A stretch of DNA of 5,250 nt from Oscillospiraceae bacterium (GTDB lineage Bacteria; Bacillota; Clostridia; Saccharofermentanales; Saccharofermentanaceae): contig CACXGG010000164.1 of NCBI GenBank assembly GCA_902767145.1, positions 1-5,250 of the forward strand, read 5' to 3'. Below, in pieces: positions 1 through 5,250 of the stretch. The notes beneath the pieces are model-generated. The model was given only the letters and a program-made list of their open reading frames with translations, made no database searches and was not told the origin of the DNA. Numbering within the stretch: position 1 is the first letter of the stretch; the number at the start of each line of letters is the position of its first letter. Made by a program: the position numbers and the translations under genes.

Positions 1-61
1 CTTAAAGACTTTTTGATGATGGATAAATTATAAGTTGAAAAACGAAAGGTAACATAAGCTA

Positions 62-517
62 ATGATGAAAGTACTGTTTGTCTGTCATGGAAACATCTGC
101 AGGTCAGTTATGGCAGAGTATATCTTTAAGGATATGGTTGCTAAGAAGGGATTGTCGTCTTCGTTTTATATTGCTTCCTGCGCTACGAGCAATGAAGAGA
201 TAGGAAATGATATCTATCCGCCTGCCAAGAGGAAGCTTCAGGCTGAGGGGATCCCCTTTTCGCGTCACCATGCACGCAGGATAACTGTCGATGACTACGA
301 TTCGTTTGATTATATCCTTGCCATGGAAAGCTATAACCTCAGGAATATCTCGTACATCATAAAGTCTGATCCCCTGGGTAAGATCCGTCTTCTTATGGAT
401 TTTACCTCTTCTCCCAGGGATATCGCAGACCCCTGGTATACGGGTAATTTCGACAGGACATATGACGATCTTGTGGAAGGACTGGAAGCTTTCCTGTCTT
501 CTGTCTTACCTTCCTAA
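62..517 (+). CDS. Low-molecular-weight protein tyrosine phosphatase
   Basis: Cytoplasmic phosphatase that removes phosphate from protein tyrosines through a cysteinyl-phosphate intermediate. The N-terminal P-loop is CHGNICRS: nucleophile C8, second cysteine C13, phosphate-binding R14. The family segment EEIGNDIYPPAKRKL follows at residues 45-59, and the general-acid loop DPWY is at 123-126 (D123). At 151 residues it is full length for the family. The P-loop carries Ile12 where the arginine phosphatase YwlE of Bacillus has Thr, so tyrosine specificity is the better guess (inference from the known YwlE filter residue). Two ATGs stand in tandem at 62 and 65. The only purine-rich site, AAAGG at 45-49, is rather far upstream, which favours the first ATG. 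The gene is alone on the plus strand here, and its last 12 bases overlap the end of trmL. In Gram-positives such enzymes often work with tyrosine kinases of capsule export or in stress control, but nothing here identifies a partner. Confidence 0.95.
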   Translation: MMKVLFVCHGNICRSVMAEYIFKDMVAKKGLSSSFYIASCATSNEEIGNDIYPPAKRKLQAEGIPFSRHHARRITVDDYDSFDYILAMESYNLRNISYIIKSDPLGKIRLLMDFTSSPRDIADPWYTGNFDRTYDDLVEGLEAFLSSVLPS

Positions 518-1033
518 AGTAGCATCGTAGGACTCGAGGAAATCCTCACCCTTCTGGACCTCCGTCAGGGAAAGGCCGGGAAAGCCCAGCTGCCTTGCAC
601 ATTCGAACATGGCGATGGCGGCTGCGTTGGAAAGGTTCAGGCTCCTGCACTCACCTGCCATGGGGATCCTGAAGCATCTGTCGATATTCTCCTTCAGGCT
701 ATCGTAGGGTACGCCTGTACTCTCCTTGCCGAAGATAAGGTAGATCTCCTTATCCGAGACTCCTTTAAAATCGATATCTGAAGGGGGCACTTTTCCATAT
801 CTGGTCAGGAAGAAGTATTCGCCTTCGTTCTTGCTCCTGAAGTCCTCCCAGTTCTCGTAGAGCACGTAGTCAGCCCAGGTGATGTGGTTGGTGTTGAACC
901 TGTTGAACTTGGGGTTCTCGATATCGAAGCCCAGGGGCTTTATTATGTGGAGCTTTGCGTTAAAGGCAACGCATGATCTCATGATGTTTCCCGTGTTCTG
1001 GGGGATCTCAGGCTCGAAAAGGACAACGTGCAT
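506..1033 (-). CDS. trmL: tRNA (cytidine/uridine-34-2'-O)-methyltransferase TrmL (SpoU/SPOUT family)
   Basis: Methylates the 2'-hydroxyl of the wobble nucleotide 34 in tRNA-Leu isoacceptors, using S-adenosylmethionine bound in a trefoil knot; it acts in the cytoplasm as a dimer. The 175-residue protein has the compact single-domain layout of TrmL (formerly YibK/CspR), without the N-terminal substrate domain of TrmH or RlmB. All three SPOUT motifs are visible: motif 1 PEIPQNTGNIMRSC (8-21, with N16 and R19), motif 2 YLIFGKESTGVP (98-109, with G102, E104, G107), and motif 3 RIPMAGECRSLNLSNAAAI (122-140, the SLNLSN knot loop). The ATG at 1031-1033 lies 4 bases after the copA stop. It has a strong AAGGAG site 7 bases upstream, so translation is probably coupled to copA. 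The stop TAA is at 506-508, inside the end of the opposing phosphatase gene. TrmL is commonly placed beside unrelated genes, so its link to copper export may be only transcriptional. Confidence 0.96.
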   Translation of the reverse strand: MHVVLFEPEIPQNTGNIMRSCVAFNAKLHIIKPLGFDIENPKFNRFNTNHITWADYVLYENWEDFRSKNEGEYFFLTRYGKVPPSDIDFKGVSDKEIYLIFGKESTGVPYDSLKENIDRCFRIPMAGECRSLNLSNAAAIAMFECARQLGFPGLSLTEVQKGEDFLESYDATLGR

Positions 1034-1037
1034 CTTC

Positions 1038-3158
1038 TTACTCCTTGAATCTGTTAAGTCTTAGTGCATTAGTTACTACGAAAAAGCTGGAGAGGCTCAT
1101 GGCTGCGGCGCCGTACATGGGATCCATGGCAAGGCCGTAGACACCTGCTGCAAGAGGGATCAGGACCACATTGTAGATAAGGGCCCAGAAAAGGTTCTCC
1201 TTTATGTTGGTGTAGGTCTTTCTCGAGAGCTTTATGGCCGTGACCACATCCTTTATGGAGGATCTCATAAGGACAACGTCTGCCGCATCGATGGCAATAT
1301 CAGTACCTGCTCCGATGGCTATTCCTATGTCTGCTGTGGTAAGGGCTGGGGCATCGTTTATGCCGTCTCCCACCATGGCGGTCTTTCCGTCTTCTTTAAG
1401 CTTCCTGACAGCTTCTTCCTTGCCTTCAGGCCTTACTTCCGCGATGACTTCGTCTATCCCGGCTTCTCTTGCGATGGCTTCCGCCGTCAGCCTGTTGTCG
1501 CCGGTGAGCATCACAGTCCTGATGTTGAGCTTTTTAAGCTCCTTTATGGCCTCCCTGCTGTCAGCCTTGATGGTGTCGGCTACAGCTATTATGCCTATGG
1601 TCTCGCCGTCTTTCTTTATTGCTATTGGCGTCTTACCCTCTTTTGCATATCTGTCCGCTTCAGCTCTTCCGGCTTCCACCTTTATGCCGTCTAAGATGCC
1701 TTCCACACCTGATCCCGTAATGGATCTGAAGTCCTTTACTTCAGGACAGGCGATTTTGTTTTCCTTTATGTATTCCATGATGGCCAGGGAGATGGGATGC
1801 TCCGATCTGGACTCCAGGGCTCCTGCGATCCTGAGGACCTCATCCCTGTCTCCTTCCACATCGGTAACCTTAGGCCTTCCTTCTGTTACGGTACCTGTCT
1901 TGTCCAGGGCGACGATCCTGATCTTTCCCGTCTCCTGCATAGCCTCCGATGTCTTAAAGAGGATATTCTTTTTCGCACCTACTCCGTTACCCACCATGAT
2001 GGCAACAGGAGTTGCAAGTCCCAGGGCACAGGGGCAGGAGATGACCAGGACGCATATAGCTCTTGCCAGGGCAAAACCTGTGTCTCCCTTAACTATCTGC
2101 CAGATGATGAAAGTGACCGCCGCTATGGCGATGACCGCAGGAACGAAGACCCCTGATATCTTATCCGCCAGCTTTGCGATGGGCGCTTTGGTGGCGGCAG
2201 ACTCTTCCACGGTCTTGATGATCCTTGCAAGGGTGGTATCCTTTCCTACCCTGGTGGCTTCACACTTTATAAAGCCCGCCTTGTTAATGGTGGCGGTGTA
2301 GACTTCGTCACCTGTGTTCTTGTCGCAGGGGATGCTCTCACCTGTGAGGGCCGACTCGTCTATGGCTGTCGTTCCCTCGATGATGGTGCCGTCCACCGGG
2401 ATCTTTTCGCCGGGCCTTACCACGAAGATATCCCCTGCCTTTATGTCCTTTGCCGGGATGGTTATCTCTTCTCCTTCCCTGATGACGTTGGCAGTATCGG
2501 GAGTAAGCTTTATGAGGCTCTTGATGGCATTGGTTGTCCTTCCCTTGGAGGCTGCCTCCAGCATCTTTCCCACGGTAATGAGGGTCAGGATCATGGCGGC
2601 GGATTCAAAGTAGAACTCGTCCATATATTTCATGTCTCCGGTGGTGATCAGCTTTATGAGCATCACAGTGGAGTATCCGAAAGCCGTTCCGGAGCCCATG
2701 GCTATCAGGGTGTCCATATTGGGTGCCAGGCGGATGATACCCTTTATGCCGCTTACAAAGAAATGTCTGTTTATGATAAGTATCGCTGCCGACAGAAGGA
2801 GCTGGATAATGCCAAGTATCTTATGGTCCATCCATCCGGGGACGGGGAAGCCGAAGAGCATATGGCCCATGGAGAAATACATCAGGACGATGAGGACCGC
2901 CACTGATGCTATAAGCCTTTTCTTAAGTGCGGCCGTGTCTGTGTCGTTTATGGCATCGTCTGTCTTGACCCTGGCCTTATAGCCGGCATCTTTGACAGCC
3001 TTGATGATGTCCTTGTCGGAGGCTGTACCCTCAACTCCCATGGAGTTTGTGAGAAGGTTGACCGCGCAGGCGTCAACACCGTCCACCTTGGAGACGGCTT
3101 TCTCGACTCTGGCCTGACATGCGGCGCAGTGCATTCCCTGGACATCAAACTGTTTCAT
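1038..3158 (-). CDS. copA: Cu(+)-exporting P1B-type ATPase CopA
   Basis: Plasma-membrane pump that uses ATP to expel monovalent copper (possibly silver). Domains in order: one N-terminal heavy-metal-associated domain with GMHCAAC (C11 and C14 bind Cu); membrane helices at about 81-99, 113-131, 147-167 and 184-203; an actuator domain with TGES (272-275); helices at about 335-356 and 363-388, the latter holding the CPC transport site (375-377); a phosphorylation/nucleotide domain with DKTGT (D419), SEHP (H454-P455), TGDN (552-555) and GDGIND (597-602); and two last helices with YN (662-663) and MSLSS (687-691). CPC plus YN plus MxxSS is the signature of the Cu(+) subgroup (P1B-1). M148, E201 and D332 match by motif the copper entry residues known from Legionella CopA. 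At 706 residues it is slightly short because it has one metal-binding domain where many homologues have two. The ATG at 3158 is the only possible start: an in-frame TAA lies 33 bases upstream, and the metal motif begins at residue 8. No good Shine-Dalgarno precedes it. It follows the MATE gene by 33 bases and precedes trmL by 4. No copper operator was recognised. Confidence 0.97.
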   Translation of the reverse strand: MKQFDVQGMHCAACQARVEKAVSKVDGVDACAVNLLTNSMGVEGTASDKDIIKAVKDAGYKARVKTDDAINDTDTAALKKRLIASVAVLIVLMYFSMGHMLFGFPVPGWMDHKILGIIQLLLSAAILIINRHFFVSGIKGIIRLAPNMDTLIAMGSGTAFGYSTVMLIKLITTGDMKYMDEFYFESAAMILTLITVGKMLEAASKGRTTNAIKSLIKLTPDTANVIREGEEITIPAKDIKAGDIFVVRPGEKIPVDGTIIEGTTAIDESALTGESIPCDKNTGDEVYTATINKAGFIKCEATRVGKDTTLARIIKTVEESAATKAPIAKLADKISGVFVPAVIAIAAVTFIIWQIVKGDTGFALARAICVLVISCPCALGLATPVAIMVGNGVGAKKNILFKTSEAMQETGKIRIVALDKTGTVTEGRPKVTDVEGDRDEVLRIAGALESRSEHPISLAIMEYIKENKIACPEVKDFRSITGSGVEGILDGIKVEAGRAEADRYAKEGKTPIAIKKDGETIGIIAVADTIKADSREAIKELKKLNIRTVMLTGDNRLTAEAIAREAGIDEVIAEVRPEGKEEAVRKLKEDGKTAMVGDGINDAPALTTADIGIAIGAGTDIAIDAADVVLMRSSIKDVVTAIKLSRKTYTNIKENLFWALIYNVVLIPLAAGVYGLAMDPMYGAAAMSLSSFFVVTNALRLNRFKE
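1041..1046 (-). promoter_or_regulatory. Ribosome binding site of trmL inside the copA 3' end
   Basis: On the minus strand AAGGAG lies 7 bases before the trmL ATG. The same six bases are the Lys-Glu codons that end CopA, directly before its TAA. The overlap fixes the trmL start and suggests that ribosomes finishing copA feed trmL. Confidence 0.8.
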
Positions 3159-3191
3159 GTGATATATCGTATACCATTCTACGATCGGTTA

Positions 3192-4547
3192 TCAAGTGCT
3201 AACCACATCTTTGTTAACGATGTTCTTAACCCATTTATACTTCTTATAGTGGATATAGACAACCGGGAGCTTGATCATCTCATCCAGGTTCAGAATAAAG
3301 TAGACCCAGATCACCGGAAGGTTAAAAACAAATGCAGCAAGGGCTCCTGCCGGAAGTATCACCACCCACATGGTGATGGTATCGCACACCATGCCGAAGA
3401 AGGTATCTCCGCCCGCAGGGAAGATGCCTCCGATGACCACGGAGTTGATGGACCTTCCCATGATGTAGTAGGAGCACATGAAGAGCATATACATCAGGAG
3501 CTTTGAAGCTTCGGGAGTCAGATTGACCTTGGATGATATAAGGGGGGAAAGGGCTGCCAGGATAAGTCCCAGTCCAAGACCGCTTACGATGGAAAGGACA
3601 GTGAGCTTGCCTCCGTATTCCTTTCCTCTCTCCAGCCTTCCTGCACCCAGCTCGTTTCCAACAAGGATAGCTCCGCCTGCCGACAGGGCATAGCAGAAAC
3701 ATGAGACTACGTCCTTGGCTATCGCAGCTATGGCATTGGCAGCAACCGCGTCACCTCCCAGGTGTCCGATTATGACCGTGATGAGGGTAAATGCGATACC
3801 CCAGAGGAGCTGGTTGGCTACCAGGGGTGTGGTGTACTTGCTGTAATCCTTTCTGAACTCCATGGGGACATCGATGATATCCCTGAGCCTGAGCTTGACA
3901 GGGCTCTTTCCTATGAATACGAAGATGGCTCCCATAAGGCCCGCGGTACAGGAGATAGTCGTTGCCAGGGCGGCACCCCTGGCTCCCATCCTTGGAGCTC
4001 CCAGAAGGCCGTAGATATAGATAGCATTAAGGCATACGTTTCCGATGACCATACAGATACTGATGACCATGCTCTGCAAGACCTTTTCAGTGTTCTTCAG
4101 CATGGTGACAAGTACCTGGGCGATGCCGTCGCTTATATATGCAAAGGCGGCGATCTTCAGGTAGCCTACTCCGTAGCCTACAATGTTGGGTTCGTTGGTG
4201 AAGATCCGCATGGTGCCCTCGGGGAAGAAGAAGGCGCATACGAAGAATGATATGGAAATGGGTACCATTATCTTGAGGTTATAGCCCAGGACGGTACTCA
4301 TGGACTTTCTGTCACCTTTTCCCCAGTACTGGGCAGCGAAAAGGGACATGCCGGACATGACGGCGTAGACAAAGAGATTGAATACGAACATGACCTGGGA
4401 AGCCAAAGAGACCGCAGACATAGAATCCTGGTCCAGCATGACCAGCATGACGGCATCCGACACCGGTATGAGCGCGAACAGGAAATTCTGAAGCGTCATG
4501 GGCAGGATGAGTTTTATGAGGCTCTTACCAAAGCTCTTTTCTTCCAT
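3192..4547 (-). CDS. MATE-family multidrug/cation efflux transporter
   Basis: Inner-membrane antiporter of the multidrug and toxic compound extrusion family, expected to expel organic cations or drugs in exchange for Na+ or H+. The substrate cannot be read from sequence. From the chosen start the protein has 451 residues (family about 440-470) with roughly twelve hydrophobic helices in two similar halves. Family landmarks, numbered from this start, are AAQYWGKGD (71-79) after helix 2, PRMGARGAALAT (185-196) closing the first half, VGNELGAGRLERG (296-308) as the matching loop of the second half, and IFPAGGDTFFG (375-385). The tail is short and basic (KKYKW). The frame extends 11 codons upstream to an ATG at 4580, but that ATG and the next one at 4562 lie in the two arms of an inverted repeat, and the promoter-like TATAAT lies between them. 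An initiator at 4547 (MEEKSFGKS) is therefore preferred; only a weak GGA ribosome site precedes it. The gene is probably first in an operon with copA and trmL. It might alternatively be expressed by read-through from the CAP gene. Confidence 0.93.
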   Translation of the reverse strand: MEEKSFGKSLIKLILPMTLQNFLFALIPVSDAVMLVMLDQDSMSAVSLASQVMFVFNLFVYAVMSGMSLFAAQYWGKGDRKSMSTVLGYNLKIMVPISISFFVCAFFFPEGTMRIFTNEPNIVGYGVGYLKIAAFAYISDGIAQVLVTMLKNTEKVLQSMVISICMVIGNVCLNAIYIYGLLGAPRMGARGAALATTISCTAGLMGAIFVFIGKSPVKLRLRDIIDVPMEFRKDYSKYTTPLVANQLLWGIAFTLITVIIGHLGGDAVAANAIAAIAKDVVSCFCYALSAGGAILVGNELGAGRLERGKEYGGKLTVLSIVSGLGLGLILAALSPLISSKVNLTPEASKLLMYMLFMCSYYIMGRSINSVVIGGIFPAGGDTFFGMVCDTITMWVVILPAGALAAFVFNLPVIWVYFILNLDEMIKLPVVYIHYKKYKWVKNIVNKDVVST

Positions 4548-4553
4548 AATGGA

Positions 4554-4587
4554 TCCGGGCATGTGCGGATTATAACACATGCCCGGA
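4554..4587. repeat. Perfect 12-bp inverted repeat flanking the -10 box (candidate operator)
   Basis: The arms 4554-4565 (TCCGGGCATGTG) and 4576-4587 (CACATGCCCGGA) are exact reverse complements with a 10-base loop, 4566-4575, that contains the TATAAT on the minus strand. No T-run follows on either strand, so it does not look like an intrinsic terminator. With transcription starting near 4562, the full hairpin would not be in the MATE mRNA. A DNA-level role, such as a site for a dimeric regulator covering the promoter, is therefore the better reading (inference). In RNA running through from the CAP gene it would fold as a strong stem. Confidence 0.65.
4569..4579 (-). promoter_or_regulatory. 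Extended -10 promoter element for the MATE-copA-trmL unit
   Basis: On the minus strand this reads TGTGTTATAAT: a perfect TATAAT preceded by TGTGT, which matches the TRTGn extension of Gram-positive housekeeping promoters. A -35 at 17-base spacing would be TTTTCT (4592-4597), a poor match, as is tolerated with an extended -10. The transcript would begin near 4561-4563, only about 15 bases before the ATG at 4545-4547. Predicted from sequence alone. Confidence 0.6.
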
Positions 4588-4619
4588 AAGGAGAAAATTA
4601 TGAAACATGAACTTTGATA

Positions 4620-5250
4620 TCAGTAGCCGAACTCCTGTGCCCAGTAGTAACCGTATTCGGAGTCTTCCTCATAGCACATCGAGAATCCACAAGTCTCATA
4701 ATCGGGATCCAGGATGTTGGCCCTATGACCGTCGGAATCCATCCAGCTATCGAAAACTTCCTGTGCCGATGACTGACCGGCTGCGATGTTTTCTGCCCAG
4801 ACGCCCGACAGTGAGAAGCAATCCTCTCCGTTAGGTCTGGTATGGCTGAACAGCTCAACGATCTCTTCAGCCCTGATATCCGCTGCATCCGCAAGAGTTC
4901 CGCTCCAGGAGTAAGGCTCCAGTCCGGCATCCTCTCTTGCTTCGTTCACGAGGATAAAAAGATCATATTCGATAGTTCCTTCAGGAGGATAGTTGATGCT
5001 GCGCTCAGGCTCGGGTTCGGGTTCGGGCTCCGGCTCAGTCTCGACTACCACTGTAGTTGTAGCTGTAGTCTCTGTCGTAACAGCGGTCTCTGTTTCTACT
5101 GCTGCGGCAGTCTCAGCTGCTGTCTCTTCGGTCTCCTCTTCCTCGTCTTCCATAACCGCTTCAGGCAGTTCATCCGCAAGAGCTGAACACTGTACATAGA
5201 CGGTCTCTCCATCGATCTCGATCCTGTACCACATTCCACGCTCCGAGATA
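4620..5250 (-). CDS. CAP (SCP/YkwD-like) domain protein with SH3-like region, 5' end outside the window
   Basis: Probably an exported or wall-associated protein of unknown activity. The frame stays open to the right edge, so the Met at 5234 is internal, and the true start and any signal peptide lie outside. The first visible residues (ISERGMWYRIEIDGETVYVQ) resemble the end of a bacterial SH3 domain. Counting from that Met, an acidic and Thr/Glu/Ala-rich linker spans about 28-66, a Glu-Pro repeat 67-77, and the CAP domain about 86-204 to the end. The CAP part begins YDLFILVNEARED and has the usual pocket residues: H131 (SHTRPNG), E148 (AENIAAG) and H170 (DSDGHRANIL), ending in YYWAQEFG. C182 and C187 in the last strands could pair. 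Bacterial CAP domains of the YkwD type occur in spore and wall proteins, but their biochemical role is mostly unsettled. No membrane helix or sortase motif follows the CAP domain. The 72-base gap to the MATE gene lacks an intrinsic terminator. Confidence 0.9.
   Translation of the reverse strand, partial: ISERGMWYRIEIDGETVYVQCSALADELPEAVMEDEEEETEETAAETAAAVETETAVTTETTATTTVVVETEPEPEPEPEPERSINYPPEGTIEYDLFILVNEAREDAGLEPYSWSGTLADAADIRAEEIVELFSHTRPNGEDCFSLSGVWAENIAAGQSSAQEVFDSWMDSDGHRANILDPDYETCGFSMCYEEDSEYGYYWAQEFGY
5004..5036 (-). repeat. Glu-Pro repeat tract in the CAP-protein linker
   Basis: Five consecutive Glu-Pro dipeptides plus a final Glu are encoded by an imperfect 6-base repeat (on the plus strand, units like GGGTTC and GGCTC). 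Such a tract is expected to form a stiff, extended, acidic spacer that holds the CAP domain away from the SH3-like part. The repeat unit is a possible source of length variation between strains. Confidence 0.75.

Noticed and set aside
1..33. Possible last codons of an upstream plus-strand gene, ending with TAA at 31-33 (LKDFLMMDKL)
   Set aside because: Only one of three frames is open and the stretch is ten codons long with no family signal. Equally well intergenic AT-rich DNA before the phosphatase.
480..507. Hairpin followed by a T/C-rich stretch as terminator of the phosphatase gene
   Set aside because: The stem is short and interrupted by a T-T mismatch, it lies inside coding sequence, and the tail is not a real T-run. 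Too weak to list.
1234..2301. 355-codon open frame on the plus strand, antisense to copA
   Set aside because: A shadow of the high-quality CopA frame. The product is Ser/Met/Ala-rich without domain motifs and no ribosome site was seen. The same holds for other antisense frames at 1797-2156, 2314-2613 and 2632-2982.
3159..3191. Copper-sensor operator (CopY or CsoR box) before copA
   Set aside because: No TACAnnTGTA or long GC-rich pseudo-palindrome is present; the small palindromes there are common in AT-rich DNA.
3762..4250. 162-codon plus-strand frame antisense to the MATE gene
   Set aside because: The product is hydrophilic and His/Asp-rich without a recognisable fold, and it lies wholly inside a well-supported transporter gene.
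4554..4587. Inverted repeat as a Rho-independent terminator of the CAP gene
   Set aside because: The stem is long enough, but no T-run follows on either strand, and a consensus -10 box fills its loop.
4993..5199. Plus-strand frame encoding Gly-Ser and Ser/Val repeats
   Set aside because: It is the mirror of the Glu-Pro and Thr/Glu linker of the CAP protein; the repeat explains its openness.

Overview
The window looks like chromosomal DNA of a Gram-positive anaerobe of the Clostridia. Lachnospiraceae or Oscillospiraceae relatives are likeliest, but this is inferred from style and not from a marker gene. Pointers are AAGGAG-type ribosome binding sites, a TRTGn extended -10 promoter element, free use of AGG (Arg) and ATA (Ile) codons, and an extracellular-type CAP protein with a Thr/Glu-rich and Glu-Pro repeat linker. 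No tRNA, rRNA, CRISPR array, insertion sequence, prophage gene or integrase was seen. No stretch without a gene exceeds 75 bases.

Layout: one gene on the plus strand, a low-molecular-weight protein tyrosine phosphatase (62-517), converges on a run of four minus-strand genes. Read in the minus direction from the right edge, these are: a CAP-domain protein cut by the window edge (4620-5250), a MATE-family efflux transporter (3192-4547), a Cu(+)-exporting P1B-type ATPase CopA (1038-3158), and the tRNA 2'-O-methyltransferase TrmL (506-1033). The phosphatase and trmL overlap tail to tail by 12 bases.

The gaps suggest two transcription units on the minus strand. CAP and MATE are separated by 72 bases (4548-4619). 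That gap holds a perfect 12-bp inverted repeat whose loop carries a consensus extended -10 box pointing into the MATE gene. MATE to copA is 33 bases without a visible terminator, and copA to trmL is 4 bases, with the trmL ribosome binding site formed by the last two sense codons of copA. MATE-copA-trmL is therefore probably one operon, started at a promoter that could be controlled by a regulator binding the inverted repeat. Two membrane exporters (drug or organic cation, and copper) are joined to a tRNA-modifying enzyme. No copper sensor (CsoR, CopY) or chaperone (CopZ) lies in the window.

All five genes belong to known families and I see no new multi-gene system. The points most worth a second look are the palindrome-embedded promoter before the MATE gene, a 5-codon minigene with an excellent ribosome binding site on the opposite strand beside it, the active-site Ile of the phosphatase that argues against arginine-phosphatase activity, and the copA-trmL translational coupling.
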